This document shows positions 1 to 10,445 of a DNA stretch of 64,000 bases, in pieces. Origin of the DNA: Gigantopelta aegis (taxonomy: Eukaryota; Mollusca; Gastropoda; Neomphalida; Peltospiridae); NCBI RefSeq assembly GCF_016097555.1, contig NC_054701.1, positions 37,329,492 through 37,393,491 of the forward strand, given 5' to 3'. The number at the start of each line of letters is the position of its first letter. Position 1 is the first letter of the stretch. Below the pieces are notes generated by a model. The model was not told the DNA's origin, did no database searches, and worked only from the letters and a program-made list of their open reading frames with translations. The position numbers were made by a program, and so were the translations under genes.

Positions 1-385
1 CGTCGCTGGTTACACTAGACTTCATCTCCACCCCCGGGGGGGTGGTGGTGAATCCGAAGGCAAACTAACCGAATCGTCCAAATCGGTATTGAACTCGGGG
101 TGATAGCAATCTGCAAGAACAGCTCAGAGCTGCTCCTGGTATTGCTCTGGTACCGGCACAGTGTTAGCTTTAGCTGAGGGGATAGAGTAATCTATGGGGT
201 TGGAATTGGAAATATCTTTGTTAATGTTATCTACTCCATTAGGGTTGATCCAGCTTAGGTCTGCCCGCTATCAGTTGTGTTCAGATTGACGGATTGGTCT
301 GGATTAGGTTTAGTTTTTCATTATCAATATCAACAAAAGACCCAATACCGGAAATATCATTTAACAAGGAAGGGCAAGCTGCCAT
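1..385 (-). CDS. N-terminal part of proline-rich gene, copy C (runs off the left edge)
   Basis: Not a recognised family. On the minus strand an ATG at 385 opens a 34-codon frame starting MAACPSLLNDISGIGSF. Coding-like sequence continues toward the left edge in neighbouring frames, ending near a polyproline stretch encoded around positions 30-55. The part just before the polyproline (core LADCYHPEFNTDLDDS) aligns by eye with the matching part of copy B (core MADLLTKSYFPEPDITEFDES), also just before polyproline. That is the reason to call it the same family. A promoter-like repeat lies directly upstream at 420-865. The frame is not continuous, so this is probably a decayed copy, although long C runs are also prone to assembly error. 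Function unknown. Confidence 0.4.
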
Positions 386-419
386 CTTGTCTTGTTGACA
401 GTTATGATGATGATAACTA

Positions 420-865
420 GTTTAACGTGCCCATATACCACTAGGGTTTCGAACACGCCCATCCCGAGTCCGACCTCCGATAAGATCGGTGGCCTGACTC
501 GTGATGGAGGGGGGGGGGGGGGAGGAGGGTTGAAAATGGGCAGAATTTTGAAAATAGCAATTAGTAAAAAAGTTAATAGAATAAATAAAAAAAATTAAAA
601 GGTTACAAGCCAAAAATAAAAAGAATTGACTGCTCGGCCGAATATTTATATAATTTGGAGCATTTTAGAAGGACAGTCCAAAATTAAATAAGAGAAAGAA
701 GAGAGGATCGGACTATTTAATAATATTTAAAAATAAAGAAGTAATTTCGACATAAAATTTTGAACGCAGATCTAAAAGTTTAAAGTCTGATCAATATGTC
801 CACGCGAGTGGCCTCGTTAAGGCTGTTTGGGTGCACAGCTTAAAGGGACGAGATGGGTTGCATCC
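420..865 (-). promoter_or_regulatory. Promoter-like repeat block, copy 1
   Basis: One of three related blocks (others 1366-1832 and 2930-3395). On the minus strand each carries a G/C-rich stretch, a GGGCGTG-like element, and a TATA-like GTATATG or AAATATA next to a GCACGT or GCATGT motif. The gene-proximal end lies 35 to 100 bases from the start of a proline-rich gene copy. Copy 1 is the most diverged. The shared segments are the opening near 425-480 and the GACTGCTCGGCCGA motif near 628. Promoter function is inferred from position and motifs only. Confidence 0.35.
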
Positions 866-1364
866 CGTCAAGAAAACCCCTAGATTGACAGTCGATAGAC
901 GTTGAAGGTGTAGTGCTGTGCTGAAATACAGATCTTGAGAAGCCGAATCCGTCTGAACGAGAGAGAGAGTATCAGACTAGGGTATAGTCCAGTCGTCATG
1001 GTTTGGTATAGTGGTGCAGACGGGCTCGAATCGGGAGGATACGAGATGGTATCACAATAAAACAAAGTAAAGTCACGAAAAAACCCAAGTCGACAATCAG
1101 ATGGAGAAATGACGTGGAGGCAAGGAATCTCGCTAAAGAAGAATCCAACCTGGTGGTGCAGGCTGTCGAAACGAGAAGCGTTCCAGCGTTCAATCAGTTC
1201 CAATGGCCGCATACATCCCAGTACAAAACTTCATTTCGCTGACAAAAACAACGAAATGAAGGCCCCCAAGTCGAGCACTCGAAAGCACGTGCAATGTGCA
1301 CACGCGAAACAAACACGTCTTACCGAGTGGAGCTCCAGACTGGAATGGAATGGAATGGAAACTA
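866..1364. other. Spacer between promoter-like blocks, with a short plus-strand open stretch
   Basis: No recognised gene. On the plus strand, 1012-1242 is open for 76 codons without an ATG. Its composition is protein-like, with charged residues around KVTKKPKSTIRWRNDVEARN. It could be an exon or element fragment, or chance. A short TGGAA tandem (about 1340-1362) closes the spacer. Confidence 0.2.
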
Positions 1365-1365
1365 T

Positions 1366-1832
1366 ATTTACGTGCCCCTATCCACAGAGGTTCAGGCACG
1401 CCCACCCCGGATTTAGCCTCTGACTTCGCCAGTGACCAATTCCGGGACAGGAGGGGGGGGGGATTGAGTTTGAGGTGGGCGGAATTTGGAATAAAGCCAT
1501 TTAGTGAAGTCCAGCGAGAGCGCGGACCAAATAGCAGACACCAAGTGATAGCCGTGTTCTGATTGGCTGAATTTCGATTCCTTGGTAAAACTTGTCAAAA
1601 ACCTAAGTCTATTATGAACAACTGCATCCAAAAACATGCCTGGACTCTAAGTTAAGCCAAAATTGGTTAAGACTGCTCGGCCGAAAAGGTTTTAAGATGA
1701 TTTTGAGCAATTGATCGGGCGCCAAAGTAAAATGCGTCAGACTATTTATAAAAAAATAAACATAAGAATTTTGAACTTGTTTAAAGTCCAACTAGCCCAA
1801 AAAGGAGGTTGTTACCTGTCCTAGTTAAGGTT
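1366..1832 (-). promoter_or_regulatory. Promoter-like repeat block, copy 2
   Basis: Strongly similar to 2930-3395. Both have the CACGCCCA-like opening, a G tract, the TTTGAGGTGGGC stretch, the GTGTTCTGATTGGCT segment (a CCAAT box on the minus strand), GACTGCTCGGCC, an A/T run, and ACCTGTCCTAGTTAAGG at the right end. On the minus strand the order CCAAT box, GGGTGGGCGTG, TAAATATAG resembles a polymerase II promoter pointing left. It follows the end of gene copy A. Confidence 0.4.
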
Positions 1833-1845
1833 GGCGCAGCAGGAC

Positions 1846-2910
1846 TCATGGCGAGTTGATGGTCTCTTCAGGCTTAAAGTGGAGAAGGGCCGCAACAAAC
1901 AGCTTGTGGTTTCTTTTGACGGCTCCCTTGTAGGTACCCCGGAGTACGATCTTTAGTATGCGTTGTATCGTGGCGTTGGGCATCTCTCGGGTCAGGTAGC
2001 CTTGCCTGTAGAGACTGTCATGGTACGCAGTCACAAATAAGTGGTCGATGGTTTCGTCAGATCCAATTTGGATCTGGTATTTCCCTTGACCATTGGGAAT
2101 TCTGCGCCAATGTTGGTCCGACCAAGGTCCCGTCAGGTGAGTGGTGTCTCAGAATTCTCCGATGACCGCCTCCCGGTACTTTGCTGGTAGTTGGTTGCAG
2201 ACGAGCGACCAGTTAGAGGAGTCTGATGGTTCCGGTTCGGACGCTGACGAAACCTTTCTCCTCTTTAAGTTCTGATCGCCCCGCCGCTGGAGCAACAACA
2301 ACGGTCGGAGGTGCTGGTGGGCTGGCTGGGGACTCGGTGACTACCACGTGTCCCGTATCCATCTCCACCGGTGGGTCAACAGGAGGGATCGCAACTGTCA
2401 GTTGAGCTGACAGCTTTAGTCCCCCCTGGTCCGCTCCTGGCGAGTGTTTGGGTAGAGTTACTGCGGGCGTTCGTGCAGAATGATCCGCCCCCGGTGGTTT
2501 AGCCACCGAGTTTGGGTCACCCCGTGTCGCTCCTGCTGGTCTCGTCCGCCTCTTCGGTACAGGAGGGACTGCCCCTGGCGGTTGAGCCACCAAGTTAGGT
2601 CCCCCCTGAGAAGTCTTGGGTCGCCGCCTCCTTCTTCTTCCATACGCTGTGGGTGAACTGGTAACTCTGTAACATAGTGTTACTGTAGCATTGTCCCCGT
2701 TGTGTTCGATGCGGTACTTGGCTAGTGAGCCAAGTTCACGCAGTACAGCTCCCAGGGTGGGGAGGGTGGGGAGGGTGGGGGAGAAAAATCACCACCTTCT
2801 CACAAATCAACCTCATTGTTCGAAAGTCAGCTTGGGTATGCAAGAATCGAATGAAAGTATAGAATGTCCAGACTGGGAACAGTTATGGTTTATTGTTTAT
2901 ACCTGGTGAT
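1846..2910 (-). pseudogene. Proline-rich gene, copy A (middle and C-terminal parts)
   Basis: Unrecognised protein. From right to left it encodes a proline stretch, then LGAVLRELGSLAKY and NATVTLCYR, a basic Arg-rich run, a Pro/Ala-rich linker (GGPNLVAQPPGAVPPV), and a C-terminal block with VTAYHDSLYRQGYL. Each segment has a counterpart in copy B in the same order: LGGLIASFGSMLEF, RATVTLVYG, GGTKLAAQPPGALPSV, VTHRREQIYRQCVL. This shows a duplicated gene rather than a chance ORF. The N-terminal third of copy B is absent here. The longest open pieces are 2213-2593 and 1846-2034, in different frames, so the copy looks decayed. It sits between two promoter-like blocks. Confidence 0.45.
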
Positions 2911-2929
2911 TCCATTCCAATATTTATTT

Positions 2930-3395
2930 ACATGCTCATATACCACGAAGGTTTCAAGCATGTCTGTCCTGGGCATAATCTCTGGCCTTTGCCAGGGACT
3001 AAGTCCAGGACAGAAAAGGGTGGGGGATAAGTTTGAGGTGGGCAGATTTTGGAATACGAATTTAGTTGTGTCCAGCGACTGCGCAGACCGACTAGTAGAC
3101 ACCGAAAATGGGCCGTGTTCTGACTGGCTCAATTTCGATTCCTTCGGGTCTAACTAGAAAAAGCTAAAGTCTACGGAGACTAACTGCACCTAACATCATG
3201 TCCGGACTAAGAATTTAAACCCAAAAATAAGTTTGACTGCTCGGCCAAAAAGGTTTTAAGGTGATTTGAGCAATTGAACGGGCGCCAAAGTAAATTGCGT
3301 TGGACTATTTATAAAAAAATAAACATAGAGATTTTGAAGCTCGATCGAAAACGTTTAAAGTCCAACTAAGCCCAAAAAGGAGGATACCTGTCCTA
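2930..3395 (-). promoter_or_regulatory. Promoter-like repeat block, copy 3
   Basis: Lies between the end of copy B and the start of copy A. On the minus strand it contains a CCAAT-like box near 3120, a GC-rich element, and GTATATGAGCATGTAAATA near 2925-2945, followed by AACAATAAACCATAACT. A similar AACAATAAACCACAACT lies just upstream of copy B near 5780-5800, so the leader motif is shared between genes. The block matches 1366-1832 over most of its length. Confidence 0.4.
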
Positions 3396-3396
3396 G

Positions 3397-5764
3397 TTAA
3401 GGTTGGTTTCTCGGGGATCCTGGAGTTGCTCGGAGAGACGGCAGCTGGTCTTTTCGCTGGCGTAGAGCCTGTACTACCGTGGAGTAACCGGGGCCGCAGA
3501 CTGCACTGAGCATCTTGTGAAGAGACCTGTTGTCAATCTTCCAGAACAAGACGCACTGTCTGTAGATCTGCTCCCTCCGATGGGTCACGATCACTCCCGG
3601 CGTACTTCCAAAGGTCTTGTGATGGATTTCGTAGCTGCTGCCGTCCTCCATTGGCTTCCAGTCAATGTTGGCGTATCCTCCCCGCAGTTTGGTTGGTTGA
3701 GTGGTGTCCCCTTGCATGTATGGGTGGAGCTGATGTCGAAGTCCACCCAGGGCCAGGCTCCATTCGTCCTCGTCCTCGTCCTCTTGTAGGGGGACGGCTT
3801 CCGGCGGCGGCTTAGTCTTGGCTGGTTGGGTGGCCGGTGATGTCGCCTTCCTTTTCATCGCCGGAACAACAAGTCCATGTGGCGACTCGACGGGAGCGGT
3901 CGTTGTTGACCGCTGCACCGGAGTCGTCGTCTTTGGGGTGGAGGTCGAAGTTGGTGGTGGCACACTCGTTCTTTGGAACATCTTGATGTCCTGGGTGGTG
4001 TACGGCCGTTCCGGGGTTGCAGTGTCCGCTTGCGGTTTCTTCCTCTCCGGAGGACTCGGTGGGGGCGGGGTCACAGAAGGGAGCGCCCCTGGCGGTTGGG
4101 CCGCCAGCTTTGTCCCCCCCTGGGCCGTCCCTAGCACTGGTTTCTTCCTTCTTCTTCCTCTTCCGGTCCCCCCTTTCCTCTTCTGTGGAGGCGGGTCCCC
4201 GTACACCAAAGTCACGGTCGCCCGTGACCCGGTGTACGTGACTTGAAACTCCAACATGGAGCCGAAGCTGGCAATCAGTCCCCCCAGGTGGGGGGGGGGG
4301 GGGGGTAGCTCGAGAGCGCACGTAGACACGTCCACCTTCATTGAAAGACAGCTGGAGAAAAAAAAGTGATATCATCGCGACGTCTGTGGGGGGAGTGCGG
4401 ACCTGAACGGAGCCAAGCATTTCAGTGTGTTTATTTTCTGTGGGGCTGTTGTTTATATTACTGGTGGGGATTGAGTTTAAGACAAACTGGTGGATGGATT
4501 GGCTAAGCTGTGGGTCCTGAGAATATCTATACGGGTGGGGGTGGGGGTAGAGGGGTGGTTCAGGCTCTTGTTTGTATCCACGGGCTGAGTATAGACTGTT
4601 TCCAGCAGTACTTCCACTTTGTCTTTGGTGATGGGGTCAGGCCGGAGGTGGAAGTACGTACCCAGTTTGAGAAGGGGGGTATCTAGGTTGGAATGGATAA
4701 AAACCCTTCCATCCCAGAGCCTGGTAAAGAAAAAGATAGAAGATTCTAGGTTAAAGGAAGAATCAGCTGAGATGGGGTGAATGGACTGCTGGAGATAAAA
4801 ATACTCATAGAGGGTAGGATTTTTACGGCAAAGAAAACTTGTCTAATTCCAGGGAAGGGGGGTGGGGGGGAGGGGTGGGGGGGGGGGTTTACTACTAATT
4901 TTACTCTTTTTTGCTGTTTCTTTGCCTACAAACTTTTCATATATGTCATCGGCCAACAAATTGTACCGGTTGGCCGTAGAAATGTTATACTTACCAATCT
5001 CATTGTCTGTCTTGTGGATCACCTCTGAAGAAACACGTCTCTTCCTGACTCCCTCTTGGTACGGCGTGGGGGGGGGGGGGGGGGGTAGATACTTTTTCTT
5101 CTTCTTGACTGCCGTCTTGACCGGGTTTGGTGGTGGTGTTGGTGACTTGGGTGACCCATCGGCTGTTGTTGTCGGTGTTATCTCTGGTTGGGCGCTTACC
5201 CCGCCGTGTAAAACAGACACATGAGTTGGGTTGGGAGATTTTTTATTAGTTATGGTGGGATGTTCTTCTGGGGAGTCTCCTTGTAGTGCCTTCACCAAAA
5301 TATCCTCTGATGCATCTGAAATGTCCGCGAGTTCGGAATATTTATCATTAAATTTATCATTGAGCTCCTCGGGGGTTGCTCTGGCGATGTCCCCCCGGGG
5401 GGGGGGGGGGGGGTTGAGGATTCCTCGGCTGATTCGTCGAACTCGGTGATATCTGGTTCCGGAAAGTATGATTTCGTAAGGAGATCGGCCATGATCCCTT
5501 GAACTGTCTTCCGTAATTGGGGGGGGGGGGGGGGGGGGGGGGTGGGTATGTGGGGTGTCCGAGTCATGCATCTAGCGGTATTTTTTTTCTTTTAGGAGTG
5601 TCCTCCATATTATCCCAATCTAGCTGTTTATTGGGCGTTTTGTATGGTGTTTTACCGTTTTCTGGTGTTGACATGTTGTGTTCATTATTAGACTCATTTA
5701 ATTGGTTTGAATTATTTTCATTTTCATTTATAATGTCCGACAAGTCGGGCGCAAAATGAGACAT
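3397..5764 (-). CDS. Proline-rich gene, copy B (most complete copy)
   Basis: I do not recognise the family. From the ATG at 5764 the order is: an Asn-rich acidic N-terminus (starts MSHFAPDLSDIINENE); polyproline; an acidic segment with ADISDASEDIL; a Lys run; NRYNLLADDIYEKFVG; a second polyproline; a region rich in large hydrophobics (WDGRVFIHSNLDTPLL, about 4700); LGGLIASFGSMLEF; a basic Pro/Thr-rich linker; an acidic DEDEDE run; and a C-terminal domain with YANIDWKPMEDGSSYEI and VTHRREQIYRQCVLFW. The largest single frame is 3397-4341 (314 aa). Coding sequence moves between frames, mostly at long C runs, so it may be a decayed gene or a homopolymer artefact. Polyproline preceded by NRYxxLAD loosely recalls LINE ORF1 proteins, but this is not enough to assign it. 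Two partial relatives lie downstream on the same strand. Confidence 0.45.
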
Positions 5765-6359
5765 GGCGTCCGAACAAAGGTCAAGTTGTGGTTTATTGTT
5801 AATTTTATAATTTACTTTACACTAGCTTTAGAAACACTGTTATTTATTTAAACGTTGATACAAATGCAGTAAAACTATCAATATTATTTTAAATAGTAGC
5901 TGGCACTACTACAAAACAATAATTAAGAGTTAATACAACTTTAAAGAAAATTCAATAGATAGAAGGAAGGCGGCCATTTTTTTTAATTACTTAGGGCGGT
6001 CAGAGGACGTAAAAGTACACACTTTTTAGGGTAGGGTTAACAGATTGAAGTCTCAAACGGAGCCTGAAAATGGAAAACAATGGCAAATATGACAAATGAC
6101 GACTTACTCTTGTTCCGAATAATGATAACAGAAAAGATTAAAGATTGCTCAAAGCGTTAACTATCACAACACAGACACGACCTCTTCCAGCGGCGACAAA
6201 AACGGAATGACAAGAATCGAATGACAAGAATTGAATGTAGTATAGAATCAAAGTATAGAATGTGAAAGCGAATGATGTGTGCATATTTGTGAGAAGCTTT
6301 TTATAAAAGTTAAAGGATTAAGAGGTTAACAACGTTAACTGATTAAAACAGCAGCGCAA
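5765..6359. other. 5' flank of copy B, no gene seen
   Basis: AT-rich. A motif near 6210-6262 (GAATCGAATG, then AGTATAGAATGT) recurs at 2845-2866, in the 5' flank of copy A. This suggests the upstream region was duplicated together with the genes. Confidence 0.3.
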
Positions 6360-6584
6360 TTAATAGAACAAGGCATGTTTTGTGAGTTCCGTTATGACAG
6401 TGAATACTGTGCACACTGTAATCGGGGGGGGGGGGGGGGGGGGGGTAATGGTGAACAGTTAATCAGTCAATCAAGATTAATTAATAGAACAAGGCATGTT
6501 TTGTGAGTTCCGTTCTGACAGTGAATACTGTGCACACTGTAATCGGGGGTAATGGTGAACAGTTAATCAGTCAATCAAGATTAA
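6360..6584. repeat. Tandem duplication of about 105-120 bp with expanded G tract
   Basis: Two adjacent copies, 6360-6480 and 6481-6584, begin TTAATAGAACAAGGCATG and end in AGTCAATCAAGATTAA. They are nearly identical except that the first carries a G run of about 22 where the second has about 5. The length difference is therefore mostly homopolymer expansion. Confidence 0.8.
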
Positions 6585-6719
6585 TCAAGTAATGATAGCA
6601 TTAATTCAGTAATTTGTGAACGGTACATTTATTTATTTACTGAAACGAATATGCATCACTCAATAAAATCATAGTGATTTGGCACAGCTTGTTGAAGTGG
6701 AATGGACAGAACTAATAAT

Positions 6720-7520
6720 TACGAATATATCACATTATACAAGAAAACAAACAAGTAAGTACTGTTTATGTATTTATTATTAAAAAATTGCACATTACAC
6801 AATAAAAACAAAACAATAAATGAATGTTGTCTTGTTCATATATTTATTATACCAAATTGAACCTCAAAGTGTGCACTTATGACAAATAGTTGCGTAGTAA
6901 CGTGTGACAACTTCACCCAACATAAAAATGCTACACTGAGAAAATCCTGGCGATCTCGCCACAACCTGAAAAAGTGAAATAATAAAAAATGTAAACTTAA
7001 AAAATGTTACATTACATGATGAAAACAAACCATAAATGTGTACTTTACGTGTATTTATTATAATAAACTGTAAACTGCAAAATTAAACAAGAAAAATCCT
7101 AGCGATCTCGCCCCGGCTTGCAAGTGAAATCGTCAGAAATGTAAACTATCAATGTATTACATTTTACAATAAAAAAATCAAAACATGACTACTGCACATG
7201 TATTTACTTAATGAAGTAAACATAAAACTGCTTGTAACTTGAATATTGTTGAGTTATAATGTACTGGCGACTTCGCTAAACAGACACGGAAGTAAATATG
7301 GCGATCTCGCCACAGCGTTTCCCAACACAAAACTAGTAGTATAAGTGGTATAACCCTGTAGTTTTGGCACAAAAACATGCTGATAACGACAGTAGTTTAT
7401 ACTATAATATATGTTGTAATATATGTCTTCTAGCAAGTCTAATGTATGATAACTTCGCCTAACGATGAAAATAAGTCCTGGCGAACTCGCCCGGGGCGAC
7501 TTCGCCAGGGCGAGATCGAC
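6720..7520. repeat. Diverged tandem repeat with GGCGANNTCGCC palindromes
   Basis: Four degenerate units start near 6733, 6790, 7010 and 7150. Each contains a CATTACA-like start, an AAAACAAA run and a TGTATTTATTA-like segment. Interspersed are 12-bp palindromic sites at 6949-6960, 7101-7112, 7266-7277, 7301-7312, 7480-7491 and 7495-7506, all of the form (G/A)GCGANNTCGC(C/T). Confidence 0.6.
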
Positions 7521-9167
7521 ATACTTCTCATGTATGTATGTTAAAAAAAAAGGTTTCTAGACATTTCGTACCGAAACCAGTTGGTACCATACCGTTTCGT
7601 AACCACTAGCATACCAGTTCGTAACCAGTTAAATAATGTCATACATTACACCTAACATTAATATATTTTTTTAAATACACAATTATAATGTTATATCACA
7701 AACATATTGTAACATTTAGCAAAAAATGTGTTGTAATAATCACTCAGTATCTTTTATAAGCATTAAATGAGCAATTATGTGCTGTGCATCACTGAAGCAT
7801 GCCATTTCGTAACCAAAAAGCATACCTTTTCGTAACCAAAAAGCATACCTTTTCGTAGCCAAAGAGCAATTCGTTTGTCATAAACCCATTTAATATTTGA
7901 TTGTATTAACCCGTGTAATAACGGTATGCAAATTTCATGTCATATGCAAATTTAAAAGTTCATAATGCTACTTTCACCTGTCAATAATTGAAGGATTCGG
8001 TGCTAAATAGGGAATAAGTCACATTTTGAAGTTTTGAGAAATATACCAACATATAAGTTTTTATTAATTTCACATTTACCTTTACCATAAATACAATTGT
8101 ATGAATGTACTGGGTTTCAATATCTCTATATATAATTATATAATTATGTTAATATTACTATGTTTGTAAATATTATTATGTTTGTACATAAAATGTTTTT
8201 TGTCATGTAAAAAGAAAAATGTTATGTGTTTGAAATATATCAACAAATAAGCTGACATGATCTAATCGCTAATTATTAAAATGCAGTTGGCTTGGATTTT
8301 TGTTGTTTTGTTTTTCATTAAATAACATGTACAAATGTGGGTACGAACTGGTATGCCGATGTTCCTCTGGTTACGAACTGGTATGCTTTTGGGTAAATAA
8401 AGATCTCCTAAAGTGATCTCCTAATGTCGGATACATTTTTGTTATTTCCATCTGTATCGAATGAATCGATCGCTGTGATGAAATATTATCGCCTGCTGTC
8501 AGTTTTGTTTTTGTAAAGGCGGTGTATATATTATTTGGCACTCAAGATAAATGATTTTAATGATAAACACTACCACTTCCGTTGTTTTTATAAGCGTTCA
8601 TATCCCCCCAAAATGAAAAGTTTACAATATTGTATAAAGAACTGCTGAATAAACAGAATGACAGAAAGTAAAAATCATAAGTTACAACCAATTATATCTG
8701 CAACTGAGGACAAAATATCACACGATAGTTAGCGGAAACAAAAGACAGAATGACCGTTCTGATCACGTGACAAATTTGGCTACCAATCGGAGATTGCCGA
8801 ATCCGTAAAAAATAAAATGTTTTCATTACTCACATAAAATATAACTTTTATTGTGTCTATTGTCTATCAAACATACAAATGGATACTGATATTGGACAAA
8901 CTAGAGGCTGTTAAAAATACTGTTAAATTACGTTACGGTAACTGTCGTAAATGTCTCGTCAATTGCTTTTTCGTACACAACGCGGCTTGTTTCCTTTGAT
9001 GTCCAGTGTGCAGACTGATCGTTGTTTTTTGTGTGGAAAAACGTGTGCATTTGGAAATAGCGGAGATAGGTGCTGGAAAATAAAGAGGGGCGCTCAAAAA
9101 TAAAGGAGGGCGGCAAAATGGAATAACGGAGCGGGGCGCCCCGCTTAAATGGAGCAGCGAGAACACT
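7521..9167. other. AT-rich intergenic stretch with an inverted 20-mer
   Basis: No gene recognised. GCATACCAGTTCGTAACCAG at 7609-7628 has its exact reverse complement at 8367-8386. Around 7590-7870 several related (C)CxTTTCGTAACCA copies occur in direct orientation. Short minus-strand ORFs near 8930-9166 lack recognisable domains. GGGGCGCCCC near 9133 is a short palindrome. Confidence 0.5.
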
Positions 9168-9214
9168 GTGTTACACTTTCACCTCTTCTGGGCATATCCT
9201 GGACAGCGAAAGGA

Positions 9215-9310
9215 ATGAATTTGGAACAGGAAGTTACTTTACCAACATCATTGAACATGGGTGCTTCTGTTGAGGAAGTGGCTGCTGCAGCAATCATGAT
9301 ACTTGAATGA
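9215..9310 (+). CDS. Short conserved ORF of the duplicated locus, unit 1 copy
   Basis: A 31-codon frame (MNLEQEVTLP...) ending MILE, then TGA. The same peptide, with one or two changes, is encoded at 20966-21061 and 61491-61586. It is Glu/Ala-rich and helix-like, with SVEEVAAAAIM near the end. The frame stays open upstream of the ATG in units 2 and 4, so this could be the end of a longer exon. I recognise no family. In this unit a segment upstream of the ATG is missing relative to units 2 and 4. Confidence 0.35.
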   Translation: MNLEQEVTLPTSLNMGASVEEVAAAAIMILE

Positions 9311-9439
9311 TAGTCCGTCACTGACCATGTTGACTATACTATAGCGTTTGAAATAATAAATTTTATATATAAATTGCAATTAGCCAGCCTACATTTGCTA
9401 TTCAGCACCGGGTACTAGTGGCTAACCTATTGTTATTCG

Positions 9440-9784
9440 TGGGGTGTTGTAGCAGAGGCTGTTGGGTGTAACCCATGTATTTTTCAAAAACTAAGTTTCA
9501 GTTACATTTTGATACATGTACATGTATTATACATGTTAATTTTTTTTTTTGCATTATTGGTGTTTATATGCATTTATAGCAATGGGGGGGGGGGGGGGAG
9601 GGGGGGGGATGTAGGGGGTGGGTTGGTGTAGCAGAGGCTGTTGGGTGTAACCCAAGTATTTTTAAAAACTAAGTTTCAGTTACATTTTGATACATGTATT
9701 ATACATGTTAATATTTTTATTTGTATTATTGGTGTCTGATAATATCTATTTCTTTGTCCCATGAAAAACACAGTTTTAGCTTTG

Positions 9785-9844
<60 letters not shown>

Positions 9845-10388
9845 AATATATAAAAATTTAATAAAAAGGTGTGCTTTTAATTGTATACATTTTCACTATG
9901 TGATAGTCCAACTACTAATAAATGATTATAATTATATATATTTAAAAAAAAAATTCCCCCAGTTATTTATATAAATTTATTTAATGTTTAGCATTAATGC
10001 AAAGTGACTCATATAAGATGCAAGTCAAAACAATAAATTTCACTAGAAAAAATGGACCGCCAATAAAGGTGGAATGTACACAGTAATAATAACTAATCTT
10101 TAGAACAGACTATAGGATGATATTCAGCCATTTAAAAACAAAATGGAGTCACTTTAAACGTCAGAAGGATTAAAAGCTTGGACATTTACTAATCTTGACA
10201 TTGTCAGGTATGTAAAAAACGATCATGTTGGAGGAACATATATTTGCCGACAACAGATGTTTGGATTTTTACGAACGTTCGATATTAGTGTCAGAATCCG
10301 TCCTGTAAAATTTCTAATGCTGATTTATTTACTCGCCGTCGATATTCAAACGACGCCAGTAGAAGTTTTGAACCTCAGTCGAGATTAG
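9440..10388 (+). mobile_element. Foldback-type element, right-arm remnant (unit 1)
   Basis: Corresponds to the right arm of the complete element at 24380-27060: two sub-repeats starting TGTTGTAGCAGAGGCTGTTG, a CA microsatellite (about 9787-9841), and the terminal CAGTCGAGATTAG. It is followed by GATATGTG, the counterpart of the target duplication GGTATGTG. The left arm and centre are absent here. Confidence 0.65.
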
Positions 10389-10445
10389 GATATGTGCTAT
10401 CCCGTCTGTGGGATGGTACATACCAAAGTTCCCTTGCTACTAATG
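10389..10445 (+). repeat. SINE fragment, middle part (unit 1)
   Basis: TATGTGCTATCCCGTCTGTG, then a GTACATA segment and CCCTTGCTACTAATG, match the body of a common mollusc SINE as I remember it. The SINE is interrupted on the left by the foldback element and on the right by the GGTTAC element. It resumes at 11525. Confidence 0.65.

Noticed and set aside
3397-5764. Assigning the proline-rich genes to a virus or to a LINE ORF1
   Set aside because: Only a loose resemblance around polyproline. No diagnostic motif seen.
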